Of a stretch of 64,000 bases of DNA, positions 8,786-17,510 are shown one piece after another. Under the pieces are notes generated by a model, which had not been told where the DNA came from, made no database searches, and saw only the letters and a program-made list of their open reading frames with translations. A program made the translations under genes and the position numbers. The stretch covers positions 186,001 to 250,000 of the forward strand of contig CAVOZI010000004.1 in assembly GCA_963700895.1 (NCBI GenBank), given 5' to 3'. Source of the DNA: Anderseniella sp963700895 (lineage in GTDB: Bacteria > Pseudomonadota > Alphaproteobacteria > Rhizobiales > Aestuariivirgaceae). The first letter of the stretch is position 1; each line of letters opens with the position of its first letter.

Positions 8786-9733
8786 ATGGGCGTGATGATA
8801 GACGGCAAGTGGCGCACCCAGTCGCTGGCCGAACTGCTGAAGGGCGGGGACTTCAAACGAAAGGAGTCGAGCTTTCGCGACTGGATCACGCCGGATGGCG
8901 CGTTTCCGGCCGAGGCAGGGCGCTATCGTCTCTATGTATCGCTGGCCTGTCCGTGGGTGCACCGCACGCTGATCATGCGGGCGCTCAAGGGGCTGGAGGA
9001 GATGATACCCGTGTCGGTGGTCAACTGGTTCATGGGCGATGATGGCTGGAGCTTCGAGGACGGTGAAGGGGTCGTGGAGGACCCGGTGTTCGCATCGCGC
9101 TATCTGCGCGAAGTCTATGCGGGCGCCAAGCCGGACTATACCGGCCGGGTGACGGTGCCGGTGCTGCTCGACACCAAGAGCAGGCAGATCGTGTCGAACG
9201 AAAGCTCCGAGATCATCCGCATGTTCAATTCAGCCTTCGACGGACTGGGCGCAACAACCGGAGACTACTACCCGGCGGATTTGCGCGGCGAGATCGACGC
9301 GGTGAACGAGCGGGTCTATGACACGTTCAACAACGGCGTCTACAAGTCCGGATTTGCGACCACGCAGGCGGCATACGAAAAGGCGGTGTATCCGCTGTTC
9401 GACACGCTGGACTGGATGGAAGAGCGGTTGTCGCGGCAACGCTGGCTGGCTGGCGACCGGTTTACCGAGGCGGACATCCGGGCGTTTCCAACCCTTATCC
9501 GCTTCGACCCGGTCTATCATGGTCACTTCAAGTGCAACCGGGCGCGCATCGTCGACTACCCCAACCTGTGGGCGTATACGCGAGAAATCTACCAGATGCC
9601 CGGCGTGGCAGAGACGGTAGATCTGACCCACATCAGGAGCCACTATTACGCCAGCCACGACAGCATCAACCCGACCCGTATCATCGCCATCGGGCCGGAG
9701 CTCGACTACTGGCAGCCGCACAGCCGGTGCTAG
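8786..9733 (+). CDS. Glutathionyl-hydroquinone reductase (ECM4/YqjG-type glutathione transferase)
   Basis: 315 residues from the ATG at 8786. That start gives the family's usual MG-DGKW N-terminus; a longer frame back to 8699 overlaps the divergent gene and is not used. The thioredoxin-like domain has the catalytic cysteine in LACPWVHRTLIM, and the C-terminal helical domain has the DRFTEADIRAFPTLIRFDPVYHGHFKCN signature region. The family reduces glutathionyl-(hydro)quinones with GSH, for instance in aromatic or chloroaromatic breakdown. It ends four bases into the amidohydrolase gene on the other strand. Confidence 0.88.
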   Translation: MGVMIDGKWRTQSLAELLKGGDFKRKESSFRDWITPDGAFPAEAGRYRLYVSLACPWVHRTLIMRALKGLEEMIPVSVVNWFMGDDGWSFEDGEGVVEDPVFASRYLREVYAGAKPDYTGRVTVPVLLDTKSRQIVSNESSEIIRMFNSAFDGLGATTGDYYPADLRGEIDAVNERVYDTFNNGVYKSGFATTQAAYEKAVYPLFDTLDWMEERLSRQRWLAGDRFTEADIRAFPTLIRFDPVYHGHFKCNRARIVDYPNLWAYTREIYQMPGVAETVDLTHIRSHYYASHDSINPTRIIAIGPELDYWQPHSRC

Positions 9734-11392
9734 GCTTCGTATGTCACTTCGCCGCCGCAGATGGTCAGCGCCACTTTCAAGGTGGTGATCTCCTCCGGCG
9801 CCACCGCCTCAATGTCGCCATCCAGCATCACCACGTCCGCCATGTAGCCGGCCTTGAGCTGGCCCTTGCGGTGTTCGTTGAACTCCGCATAGGCGCCGCC
9901 AACGGTATAGCCGTGGATGGCCTGGTGCAGGCTCTGGCGCTGGTCGGGGTGCAAGGGGTCGTACTTCTCGCGCGTCGTCGCGGCCTTCAGCGACAGCAGC
10001 GGATCGACCGGCGAGACCGGCCAGTCGGAGGCAAAGCACATCTTTGCGCCCGCTGCCCGCAGGGTGTTCCAGGCATAGGCATTGACCTGCTTGGCCTTGC
10101 CGATGCGCGTGAGCGTCGGCTCCAGCGGAAAGCCGCAGCCGGGCGGATGCAGCGGCTGCATGGAGGCGATCACACCAAGCCCGGCGAGGCGCGGAATGTC
10201 GGCGGTGTCGATGATCTCGATGTGCTCGATGCGGTGGCGCGAGTCGCGCTCGCCATTGGCGTTGCGCGCCGCCTCGTAACCGTCGAGGGTGCGGCGCACG
10301 GCGGCGTCGCCGATGGCGTGCACGGCAATCTGGAAGCCGCGCCGGTCAACCTCGGTGGCGATCTCGATGAACTCGGCCTGGCTGAACAGCGGGTCGCCAT
10401 CGTGGGCCGGATCGTCGGGATAGCCGCCCAGCACGAACGCCGTGCCCGAGTTCGAGCACGCCATCCATGAACAACTTGACATGGCCGCACCACAGCCTGT
10501 CCGAGCCCCACGTGCGGCGCATGTGCTCGGCTTCGTCCAGGTCTGAAAGCTGCTTGTCGTTCTTGTAGTGAAACGGCACGGCGATGCGGCAGCTCAAGGC
10601 GCCATTGCGTTCAAGCTCGTGCAGCAGTTCGCACTGGTAGACGGTGCCGTCCATGTTGTGAATGGTGGTGATGCCGAGCGAGGCGCAATAGTCGAGCCCG
10701 CGCTTCAGGGTGGCGATGTCGGCGGCCCGTTGCTCAGGGGTTGCGGCGGGGTTCGGGTCGCGCGCCGTGGTGATGCCGAGCGACTCGCGCCCTTGCGTCG
10801 GAGTGAGCGCCACCACGTCGATGAAGGCGTCGGCCTCCAGCAGTTCGCCGGTCGCCAGCCCGTCGGCGCCCATGACGATCTGCGAACCGGTGATGCAGGC
10901 CCGGCCCTTCAAGATGCCGGCGGCTTCCAGTGCGGCAGTATTGGCCCAGGCGGTGTGGAAGTCCGGCGACATCATGGCGAAGGGCCGGTCCGGGCAAACC
11001 TCGTCAAGGAGCTGGCGGCTGGCGGGCTGATCGCCGAACAGGGTGTAGCTTGCCTGGTTGGCGAAGATGATGCCGTTGCCGGGATGCCGCGCCGCCCAGT
11101 CCGCGATGGCGTTGCGCAAGGCGTCCTTGCCGGCAATGCCGGTCAGGTCGAGCCGGGAGAGCGAGGCCGATCCCGAAAAGATGTGCATGTGGCTTTCGAT
11201 GAAGCCGGGCATGACGGTGGCGCCCCGGGCATCGACGATGCGGGTCCCGGGTCCGGCCAGGTTCATCACGTCCGTGCTGCGGCCCACGGCCACAATGCTC
11301 GCGCCTGTCAGCGCGATGGCCTCGGCATGGGGCGCGGCCTCGTCCATGGTGATGACGCGCGCATTGTGGATAATCATGTCTGCCTTGGTCAT
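9730..11392 (-). CDS. YtcJ-like amidohydrolase, interrupted by one frameshift
   Basis: Two overlapping frames make one metal-dependent amidohydrolase of about 554 residues. The N-terminal part (from 11392) starts MTKADMIIHNARVITMDEA, with the metal-binding PGFIESHMHIF motif and TTIHNMDGTVYQ. The C-terminal part continues GTAFVLGGYPDD, AVHAIGDAAVRRTLDGYE, RHRIEHIE and CFASDWPVSP, all typical of YtcJ/N-substituted-formamide deformylase-like enzymes. They join at MDGVLE-SGTAF if one base near 10450 is removed, so the break is a single extra base in an otherwise intact gene. The product hydrolyses an unknown amide. It lies 10 bases after the aminotransferase gene on the same strand. Confidence 0.88.
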
Positions 11393-11402
11393 CGGACGGG
11401 CC

Positions 11403-12587
11403 TCACTTCACGTGGCTGGCGATGTAGTCTGTCGCGGCCTGAATGCCGCCCGGACCGTGCTCGATGCCCAACGCCTTCAATGCCGTCTCAACGGCGGCGA
11501 TGGTGCCAAGGTGGCCCCAGCCGTTGACGTGTCCCATGTGGGCGATGCGGATGGCCTTGCCGGTGAGTGGGCCGATGCCGCGGCCGATGGTGACGCCGAG
11601 ATTGGTCTCGCAGTAGTCCATAAGGGCGGGTCCGGCGCCTTCCGGCGTCAGCAGACAGGTCACCGAGTTGGAGCGTTCCGCCGGCTCGGTTACGGCAAAC
11701 GCCATCTTGCCCTTCGAGCACCAGACTTCGGCGGCGGCGCGGGTGGCGCCACCCAGGATCGCATGGCGGCGGAAGATGTTGCCGAAGCCTTCGGCGAAGA
11801 TCATGTCGAGCGCCTTCCTCAGCGCGAACACCATCTGCACGGGCGGCGTGCCGCCATACCACATGTAATGCTCCTTGCCGTCCCTGAAGGTCCAGTCCCA
11901 GTAACCGGTCTTGAGCCCGGCGGTCTTGTGGGCTTGTTTGGCCCTTGCATTGACGGCGGTGAAGGCCAGTCCCGGCGGCGTCATCAGCCCTTTCTGCGAG
12001 CCGCCCACGGCCACGTCGACGCCGAGATCGTCCATGCTGAACGGGATGCAGCCCAGCGAGGCGATGGTGTCGACCATCAGCAGCGCCGGGTGCCTTGCCG
12101 CGTCCATCGCCTTGCGCACGGCGGCGATGTCGTTGACCACGCCGGTGGCGGTGTCCGCCTGCACCATCAGCACCGCCTTGAAGGCGTGGGCCTTGTCCTG
12201 CTTCAGCCGCGCTTCCACGGCCTTTGCGTCAATGGCGCGGCCCGGCCGTTCGGCCAGTTCTTCCACCACGATGCCGAGCTTTCTGGCGTTCTCGCCCCAC
12301 ACGACCGGAAACAGGCCGGACACCAGCACCAGCACCTGATCACCCTTCGACAGCGTGTTGGTAAGGGCTGCTTCCCAGGCGCCATGGCCATTGCAGGCGT
12401 AGATATAGACCTTGCCCGCCTTCGTGCCGAACACCTTCTTCAGGTCCTTCAGGCAGGAGCGCGAGGCAACCTCGGACGAGCCGCCATAGATGTCGACGGA
12501 CGGCGCGTGCAGGGCGTTGAGCACTTCGTCGGGCATGTTGGTGGGGCCGGGAATGGCAAGGTGCCGGTGGCCGTTGGCGAGGGTCAT
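11403..12587 (-). CDS. Serine--glyoxylate / alanine--glyoxylate aminotransferase
   Basis: 394-residue class V aminotransferase. The N-terminal HLAIPGPTNMPDEVLNAL is the classic signature, YACNGHGAWEAAL contacts PLP, LMVDTIASLGCIPF supplies the pyridine-binding aspartate, and the Schiff-base lysine is in GGSQKGLMTPPGL. In serine-cycle organisms this enzyme makes hydroxypyruvate from serine while turning glyoxylate to glycine. That fits the malyl-CoA lyase/malate-CoA ligase cluster at 22.5-28.8 kb, although the two loci are separate. Purine-catabolic ureidoglycine aminotransferases are an alternative subfamily. Confidence 0.87.
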   Translation of the reverse strand: MTLANGHRHLAIPGPTNMPDEVLNALHAPSVDIYGGSSEVASRSCLKDLKKVFGTKAGKVYIYACNGHGAWEAALTNTLSKGDQVLVLVSGLFPVVWGENARKLGIVVEELAERPGRAIDAKAVEARLKQDKAHAFKAVLMVQADTATGVVNDIAAVRKAMDAARHPALLMVDTIASLGCIPFSMDDLGVDVAVGGSQKGLMTPPGLAFTAVNARAKQAHKTAGLKTGYWDWTFRDGKEHYMWYGGTPPVQMVFALRKALDMIFAEGFGNIFRRHAILGGATRAAAEVWCSKGKMAFAVTEPAERSNSVTCLLTPEGAGPALMDYCETNLGVTIGRGIGPLTGKAIRIAHMGHVNGWGHLGTIAAVETALKALGIEHGPGGIQAATDYIASHVK

Positions 12588-12724
12588 GGGAAAGTCCGTT
12601 GACGAGGATTGGGTGAAGAGCGGCGCACTGTTTCACCAGCGCAGCCGATTGGCAAGACGGCGGGCGCTGCGCCGGGTGCAGGCCAGCCTTGCGCAGGCGC
12701 GTGCCTGTGCTATGGCAACGGGTC

Positions 12725-13360
12725 ATGAACGAGCGTTTCACCATCCTGCTGGCCGGCGATCTTACGGCGACAGACCGGCTCAAGGCGCAAATCGCAGGCA
12801 GCCGCCTGATCGCGGCTGATGGCGGCATGGCCCATGCGGCTAAGCTGGGCGTCAAACCGGAATTGTGGCTCGGCGATTTCGACTCGTCCGGTGCAACCCT
12901 GATGGCGCGCTATCACGATGTGCCACGCCAGACCCATCCGCCGGCCAAGGACACCACCGATGGCGAACTGGCCATCGAGGAGGCCGTTGCCCGCGGCGCG
13001 CAGGAGATCGTGCTGGCAGGAGGTCTGGGCGGCCAGATGGACCATGCCTTCGCCCACCTGATGCTGTTGCTGAAAGCGCACGCGCGTGGCCTGAAGGTGA
13101 TGATGACCAGCGGTCACGAGGAAGCCTGGCCGGTCATCGACGATGCGCTTGAGCTGGACCTTGCCTCCGGCACGCGGCTGTCGGTTCTGCCGGTCACCGA
13201 CCTGATCGGTCTGACCATATCCGGGGTGCGCTGGCCGCTGGAAGCGCGCGACGTGGTGCTGGGCTCGACGCTGACCCTGTCCAACGAGGTCACCTCCGCG
13301 CCGGTGCGCGTGGCTGCCGTCAAGGGCATGGCCGTGGTGCTGGTGTATCCACCGGGTTGA
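12725..13360 (+). CDS. Thiamine diphosphokinase
   Basis: 211 residues from the ATG at 12725 (MNERFTILLAGDL). It transfers pyrophosphate from ATP to thiamine, making TPP. The IAADGGMAHAAKLGVKPELWLGDFDS block (substrate loops), KDTTDGELAIEEA and GGLGGQMDHAFAHLMLL are the thiamine-pyrophosphokinase catalytic-domain signatures. The C-terminal half forms the thiamine-binding domain. An upstream in-frame start at 12689 would add 12 residues that look unrelated. Two TPP-dependent enzymes lie within 8 kb, but there is no evidence of co-regulation. Confidence 0.88.
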   Translation: MNERFTILLAGDLTATDRLKAQIAGSRLIAADGGMAHAAKLGVKPELWLGDFDSSGATLMARYHDVPRQTHPPAKDTTDGELAIEEAVARGAQEIVLAGGLGGQMDHAFAHLMLLLKAHARGLKVMMTSGHEEAWPVIDDALELDLASGTRLSVLPVTDLIGLTISGVRWPLEARDVVLGSTLTLSNEVTSAPVRVAAVKGMAVVLVYPPG

Positions 13361-13370
13361 CGAGGCAGGC

Positions 13371-13778
13371 ATGCGGTATTTGAGACCTGGAACACTGGTC
13401 GCTGCGGGGGCGCTGCTGCTCATCGCCGGTCTGGTGTATTCGGTGGTTTTCGCAGGCATTCCTTACCAGGATCCCACGCCGCAGATGTACGCGACGTGGA
13501 AGTCGTACCAGCGTATCGGGGATTCGCTGATGATTTCGGGCCTTGTTGTCCTGGCAAGCGGTGGGCTGTGGGCGCTTGTGCGGTGGATTGCCCGTCCTGA
13601 CCGCTGGACCGCCAACTTCGCTCAGTCATCGGTCTTTCAGACGATTGCCAATGCCGTGGGTCCGTCCGGCGGCGGGAACTCGTCATCAAGCAGGGCGAGG
13701 TCCTCTGCGTCATTCAGCCGAACACGGCGAAGCCCTGGTCGATCCGTGCCAGGATGGCGTAAGTCAGCGAAGCCATGA
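13371..13778 (+). CDS. Hypothetical two-helix membrane protein with a foreign C-terminal tail
   Basis: 135-residue frame starting 10 bases after the kinase gene. Two transmembrane helices (about 8-28 and 50-72) resemble a small inner-membrane protein. From about residue 88 the frame reads through an antisense copy of the last 80 bases of the aldo/keto reductase gene and into the neighbouring convergent gene. The serine/arginine-rich tail is therefore not native protein. The original C-terminus was probably lost when that segment was inserted. No family was recognised. Confidence 0.5.
   Translation: MRYLRPGTLVAAGALLLIAGLVYSVVFAGIPYQDPTPQMYATWKSYQRIGDSLMISGLVVLASGGLWALVRWIARPDRWTANFAQSSVFQTIANAVGPSGGGNSSSSRARSSASFSRTRRSPGRSVPGWRKSAKP
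13632..13711 (+). repeat. Direct repeat copy A (truncated aldo/keto reductase 3' end)
   Basis: 80 bp that match 14105-14184 at 75 of 80 positions in the same orientation, 473 bp apart. Copy B is the real 3' end of the aldo/keto reductase gene, including its stop codon. Read on the minus strand, all five differences fall in third codon positions and are synonymous, so copy A once encoded the same peptide under selection. Similarity stops at 13711, just before the stop of the small membrane gene. Confidence 0.9.
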
Positions 13779-14085
13779 ACGCGCACGTCAGGCTGCCACC
13801 TGCCACAAGATAGATCAGCAGTGCAGTGACCTCGCGGTTAAGTTCGGCCCTGGCTTCTCCTTTTGCGGCAAGAGCGGCATGAGCAATGCGGGTGACCCGG
13901 CTGCGGATGCCAGCGATCATCAGGCCCACCAAGAGGAACACGGCGCTGACGGCGATGCTGATGCCAAGAAACTGCAGCGAGGTCGGGGCTCGATCAGCGA
14001 TGAACAGACTGGCCGTCACCAATAGAGCGGCGGCAAGGCAAAGACTTGCAGCGACCCAGTAGATCAACCTGAACAGGCTCAGCAT
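13714..14085 (-). CDS. Hypothetical membrane protein
   Basis: 123 residues with three predicted transmembrane helices (about 8-28, 37-60 and 90-112) and a basic, alanine-rich loop between the second and third. It lies exactly between the two copies of the aldo/keto reductase tail repeat, so it may have arrived by the same recombination event. I do not recognise the family; DUF2721-type small membrane proteins share the general layout but not a clear motif. Confidence 0.6.
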   Translation of the reverse strand: MLSLFRLIYWVAASLCLAAALLVTASLFIADRAPTSLQFLGISIAVSAVFLLVGLMIAGIRSRVTRIAHAALAAKGEARAELNREVTALLIYLVAGGSLTCAFMASLTYAILARIDQGFAVFG

Positions 14086-14104
14086 CTGCAGCCTCCAAGG
14101 TGCA

Positions 14105-14184
14105 GTCTTTCAAACAATAGCCAATGCCGTGGGTCCGTCCGGCGGCGGGAACTCATCGTCAAGCAGGGCGAGGTCCTCTGCGTC
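14105..14184 (+). repeat. Direct repeat copy B (true 3' end of aldo/keto reductase)
   Basis: Partner of 13632-13711. It holds the last 25 codons and stop of the aldo/keto reductase gene on the minus strand plus five bases downstream. See copy A for the comparison. Confidence 0.9.
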
Positions 14185-14943
14185 CAGTGTCACGTCCAGC
14201 GCAGCCAGAATGGGATCGATGCGTTCGGGGCGTGAGGTCTTTGGAATGGCGATGGTCTGCTCGCGGCTCAACAGCCAGGCAAGAGCGATGGTGGCCGGCG
14301 TGACGCCGTGGCGCTCGGCCAGCACCGCAAGTGTTCCGTCGCGCAGCAGCCTTCCTTCGCCGAGCGGGCAGTAGGCCATCACCGGCTGGCCTGCCTGCGC
14401 CATCATTGGCTTGAGGCCCCATTCGATGCCGCGTTCGCCCAGGTTGTAAAGCAGCTGGTTGGTGGCGCAATTGCCGCCGTTGGGGCAGGCGGCAAGCTCC
14501 GTCATGTCGGCGGCGTCGAGGTTCGACACGCCCCAATGGCGAATCTTGCCGTCGGCCTTCAGCCGTTCGAAACCCGCCACGGTTTCCTCCAGCGGCACCT
14601 GGCCGCGCCAGTGCAGCAGATAGATGTCGAGCCGGTCGGTGCCCAGCCGTTCCAGCGAACGCTCGCAGGCGGCCTGCACGCCATCGTACGAGGCATTGTG
14701 CGGATAGACTTTCGACACCAGAAACGTATCGTCGCGCCGTCCCCTGATCGCATCGGCGACCACAAGTTCGGCGCCGCCTTCTGCATACATCTCGGCAGTG
14801 TCGATCAGGCGCATGCCGCGGTCGAGCCCCTGCTTCAGTGCCGCCACTTCCTGGTCATGCTGACCGGGGTCTTCGCCCATGCGCCAGGTGCCCAGCCCCA
14901 GCGCCGGCACCTTTTCGCCGTCTGGCAAGGTGACGTGTTTCAT
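14110..14943 (-). CDS. Aldo/keto reductase
   Basis: 277 residues from the ATG at 14943 (MKHVTLPDGEKVPALGLGTW); a start seven codons upstream is possible. NADPH-dependent (alpha/beta)8 barrel. The catalytic tetrad can be seen: Asp and Tyr in LIDTAEMYAEGGAE, Lys in FLVSKVYP and His in IYLLHWRG. The cofactor segment IPKTSRPERI is near the end. It resembles YeaE/2,5-diketogluconate-reductase-like enzymes; the substrate is unknown. Its 3' end is duplicated at 13632-13711. It is divergent from the beta-hydroxyacid dehydrogenase operon. Confidence 0.9.
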   Translation of the reverse strand: MKHVTLPDGEKVPALGLGTWRMGEDPGQHDQEVAALKQGLDRGMRLIDTAEMYAEGGAELVVADAIRGRRDDTFLVSKVYPHNASYDGVQAACERSLERLGTDRLDIYLLHWRGQVPLEETVAGFERLKADGKIRHWGVSNLDAADMTELAACPNGGNCATNQLLYNLGERGIEWGLKPMMAQAGQPVMAYCPLGEGRLLRDGTLAVLAERHGVTPATIALAWLLSREQTIAIPKTSRPERIDPILAALDVTLDAEDLALLDDEFPPPDGPTALAIV

Positions 14944-15049
14944 CGCCGCAACTCCGCTATGCAACCGATGCAGCTTGACGCGGAAACCACCGCCAACGCA
15001 AGCTGCATCGCAATCAAGAAGGGCAACGTTATCGGGAGGTTCGGTCCAG

Positions 15050-15955
15050 ATGGGACTTACGGGATTTATCGGGCTTGGTCACATGGGCGAGGGCATGGCC
15101 CGGCAGCTGCAGACCAAGGGGCACAGGCTTGCTGTTTACGACGTGCGCAACCAGCCAGTCGAAGGGCTGGTGGCGCTGGGGGCGGAGAATGCGGGCTCGG
15201 TTGCCGGGGTAGCGAAGGCATCCGACGTGGTGATCACCATGTTGCCTGCCTCTGCCGACGTGGAGCAGGTGGTGCTTGGCCCCGACGGGGTGCTGGCCAA
15301 TGGCCGCGAGGGCCAGCTGGTAATGGACATGAGCACGGTGGACCCGGAAACCTCCGACAAGCTGGCGCGGGAACTGGCCAAGGCCGGCATCGGCTTCGTC
15401 GATGCGCCGGTGGGCCGTCTGGCGTCACATGCGTGGGCGGGCGAGAGCCTGTTCATGGTGGGGGCGCATGACAAGGACTTTGCCCGGGTGAAGCCGCTGC
15501 TCGAGGCGATGGGGTCAACCATCTACCACTGCGGCGGACCCGGCACCGGCACCCGCACCAAGCTGGTCAACAACTTCCTGACCATCGGCCTGTGCCAGAT
15601 GAACGCCGAGGTGCTGACGCTGTCGCAAGCCTTCGGCCTTGACCTCGAAACCACCTTCGGCGTGCTCAACGGCACCACCGGCACCAATGGCCAGCTCAAG
15701 GTGGCCTATGCCAACAAGGTGCTGAAGGGCGATACCGAGCCCGGGTTCCGGGTTACGCTCGCCCACAAGGACATGTCGCTGATCTGCAATGCCGCCAATG
15801 CGGTAAACGCGCCGGTGCCGCTGGCGGCATCGGTGCGCGAGTCGCTGTCGCTGGCCAAGGCGGGCGGCTATGCCGAGCGGGATTTCTCGGCGGCGCTGGA
15901 TCACTGGTGCGAACGCGCCGGGGTGCCGAAGGCGCGCTTCAAGGACGCGGGCTGA
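15050..15955 (+). CDS. NAD(P)-dependent beta-hydroxyacid dehydrogenase (HIBADH / sulfolactaldehyde-reductase type)
   Basis: 301 residues from the ATG at 15050, preceded by GGGAGG. The N-terminal Rossmann motif is GFIGLGHMGEGMARQL, the substrate loop DAPVGRLASHAWAGESLFMVGA, and the catalytic lysine lies in GTGTRTKLVNNFLTIG. The family interconverts beta-hydroxyacids or aldehydes and alcohols (3-hydroxyisobutyrate, tartronate semialdehyde, sulfolactaldehyde). It is the first gene of a tight operon with ComD/ComE-like decarboxylase subunits, RidA and a DadA-like oxidase. In that setting it most likely reduces the aldehyde made by the decarboxylase; the substrate is inferred, not shown. Confidence 0.88.
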   Translation: MGLTGFIGLGHMGEGMARQLQTKGHRLAVYDVRNQPVEGLVALGAENAGSVAGVAKASDVVITMLPASADVEQVVLGPDGVLANGREGQLVMDMSTVDPETSDKLARELAKAGIGFVDAPVGRLASHAWAGESLFMVGAHDKDFARVKPLLEAMGSTIYHCGGPGTGTRTKLVNNFLTIGLCQMNAEVLTLSQAFGLDLETTFGVLNGTTGTNGQLKVAYANKVLKGDTEPGFRVTLAHKDMSLICNAANAVNAPVPLAASVRESLSLAKAGGYAERDFSAALDHWCERAGVPKARFKDAG

Positions 15956-15958
15956 ACC

Positions 15959-16486
15959 ATGGCGCCATTTTCTTTTGCCGAGGGTGACTGGCGCGCCGGC
16001 ATCTTTGCGCAGTTCGAGGCGTGTGGCGTGCAGCAGATGGCCTATGTGCCCGATGCCGGTCACGCCAGCCTGATCAGGGCCTGCCATGCCGCTGGCGAGA
16101 TCGACTGCACGGTGCTGACGACCGAGGAAGAGGGCGTGGCGCTGCTGGCGGGCGCCGAGCTTGGGGGTCAGCGCGGGGTAATGCTGATGCAGTCGTCGGG
16201 TGTCGGCAACTGCGTGAACATGTTCTCGCTGCTGGCGTCGTGCCGGTTTCCGTTCGTGACGCTGGTGACCATGCGCGGCGAGTGGGCCGAGTTCAATCCG
16301 TGGCAGGTGCCGATGGGCCAGGCGACCGAAGACACGTTCAGGCGCTCGGGATTCATCGTCTACCGCGCCGATACGGGCGAGGACGCTGCAGCGATGACCG
16401 GCTCGGCGCTCAGGCTTGCCTATGACAGCAACTGTGCCGTGGCCGTGCTGCTGTCGCAGCGGCTCATCGGCGCCAAGACGTTCTGA
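15959..16486 (+). CDS. TPP-dependent decarboxylase, alpha (PYR-domain) subunit, ComD-like
   Basis: 175 residues carrying only the pyrimidine-binding half of a TPP enzyme. The activating glutamate is in LTTEEEGVALLAGAELGG, followed by LMQSSGVGNCVNMFSLL. Split PYR/PP subunits are the hallmark of sulfopyruvate decarboxylase (ComD/ComE) and of related phosphonopyruvate-type enzymes, which are often fused. It starts 3 bases after the dehydrogenase and is followed by the PP subunit. It would decarboxylate an anionic 2-keto acid to the aldehyde. Sulfopyruvate is the best known substrate, but phosphonopyruvate or another keto acid cannot be excluded. Confidence 0.82.
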   Translation: MAPFSFAEGDWRAGIFAQFEACGVQQMAYVPDAGHASLIRACHAAGEIDCTVLTTEEEGVALLAGAELGGQRGVMLMQSSGVGNCVNMFSLLASCRFPFVTLVTMRGEWAEFNPWQVPMGQATEDTFRRSGFIVYRADTGEDAAAMTGSALRLAYDSNCAVAVLLSQRLIGAKTF

Positions 16487-16498
16487 GGAGGTGCTGCG

Positions 16499-17068
16499 AT
16501 GATCGAACGGCGTGAAGCAGTCGCCGGAATTCTGAAGGACCGGCCGGACAACCTGCTGGTGGTGACGGGTCTTGGCTCGCCGACATACGACGTGGCAGCA
16601 GCAGGTGATGTTGATCGCAACTTCTATCTGTGGGGTGCGATGGGCGGTGCCGCCTCGATGGGGCTCGGCCTGGCGCAGGCGCGGCCCGACAGCCGGGTGA
16701 TGGTGATCACCGGAGATGGCGAAATGCTGATGGGCATGGGTTCGCTTGCCACCATCGGCGCGAAGCAACCGGCCAACCTTGCCATACTCGTCATCGACAA
16801 CGAGGCGTTCGGCGAGACTGGCGGTCAGGCAAGTCATACCGGACTTACCACCAACCTGGCGGCGGTGGCGCTGGCGTGCGGGTTCCGCAAGGTGATGACC
16901 GCGCGCAAGCTCGAGGAACTGTCCGAAGTGCGGCAATTGCTGCTGGAGGAGAAAGGGCCGGTGCTGGCGGTGTTGAAGACCCGGGCGGGCGATCTGCCCC
17001 GGGTGCTGCCGGAGCGCGACGGCCACGCAATCCGCCTGCGTTTCAAGGCGGCGCTGGCGCAATCGTGA
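16499..17068 (+). CDS. TPP-dependent decarboxylase, beta (PP-domain) subunit, ComE-like
   Basis: 189 residues, the pyrophosphate-binding half of the split TPP enzyme. The Mg-TPP motif is GDGEMLMGMGSLATIG with the later asparagine in VIDNEAFGETGGQASHT. A strong GGAGG ribosome binding site precedes the ATG at 16499. The GGQ-SHT segment after the Mg motif is typical of sulfopyruvate and phosphonopyruvate decarboxylases. It should form a heteromer with the preceding subunit in the cytoplasm. Confidence 0.84.
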   Translation: MIERREAVAGILKDRPDNLLVVTGLGSPTYDVAAAGDVDRNFYLWGAMGGAASMGLGLAQARPDSRVMVITGDGEMLMGMGSLATIGAKQPANLAILVIDNEAFGETGGQASHTGLTTNLAAVALACGFRKVMTARKLEELSEVRQLLLEEKGPVLAVLKTRAGDLPRVLPERDGHAIRLRFKAALAQS

Positions 17069-17076
17069 AATACAGG

Positions 17077-17092
17077 TTCAATCCCGATTGAA
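17077..17092. promoter_or_regulatory. Inverted repeat TTCAATC-cc-GATTGAA between decarboxylase and RidA genes
   Basis: Perfect 7-bp arms separated by two bases, in a 72-base gap between genes that are otherwise tightly packed. A related TTGAATC lies at 17111-17117. It could be an operator or processing hairpin; there is no T-run for a terminator. Function is inference. Confidence 0.35.
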
Positions 17093-17140
17093 TACCGGCT
17101 TAACCGGCAGTTGAATCACACTGAAAAAGGAAGAAGCAAG

Positions 17141-17494
17141 ATGACTTTAAAGAGACTGGGCGCCGGGTTCCGCATGTCCAACGCCATCGTGCATGGCGAC
17201 AAGGTCTACCTGTCAGGCTATGTGGCGGAGAGCGCGGCTGGGGGAACGGTGGCCGAGCAGACTGCCGACATCCTGGCGCAGATCGACGAGACGCTGGCCG
17301 AGGCCGGCTCCGACAAGACGAAGATCATCAAGGCCATCGTCTGGCTCACCGACATGGACTCCTGGGCCGAGATGAATACGGTGTGGGACAAGTGGGTGGT
17401 GCCGAACCAGACGCCGTGCCGGGCTGCCGTGCATTCGGCCAAGCTGGCGGCGCCGGGTCTCGACGTGGAGATCATGGTCGAAGCGGCCATCTGA
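17141..17494 (+). CDS. RidA family protein (enamine/imine deaminase)
   Basis: 117 residues from the ATG at 17141, preceded by AAGGAAG. RidA-fold proteins trimerise and hydrolyse reactive enamines/imines to 2-keto acids and ammonia. The catalytic arginine is in PCRAAVHSAKL and the glutamate in the C-terminal DVEIMVEA. Placement between a TPP decarboxylase and a DadA-type amino acid dehydrogenase suggests it speeds release of the keto acid made by that dehydrogenase. Confidence 0.88.
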   Translation: MTLKRLGAGFRMSNAIVHGDKVYLSGYVAESAAGGTVAEQTADILAQIDETLAEAGSDKTKIIKAIVWLTDMDSWAEMNTVWDKWVVPNQTPCRAAVHSAKLAAPGLDVEIMVEAAI

Positions 17495-17510
17495 CGGGAG
17501 CATTCGGGCC

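Noticed and set aside
11058..12602. 514-codon plus-strand frame opposite the serine-glyoxylate aminotransferase
   Set aside because: Antisense shadow of two recognised minus-strand genes; no protein character.
15515..17062. 515-codon minus-strand frame opposite the decarboxylase subunits
   Set aside because: Runs across three well-supported plus-strand genes and their ribosome binding sites; composition is shadow-like.
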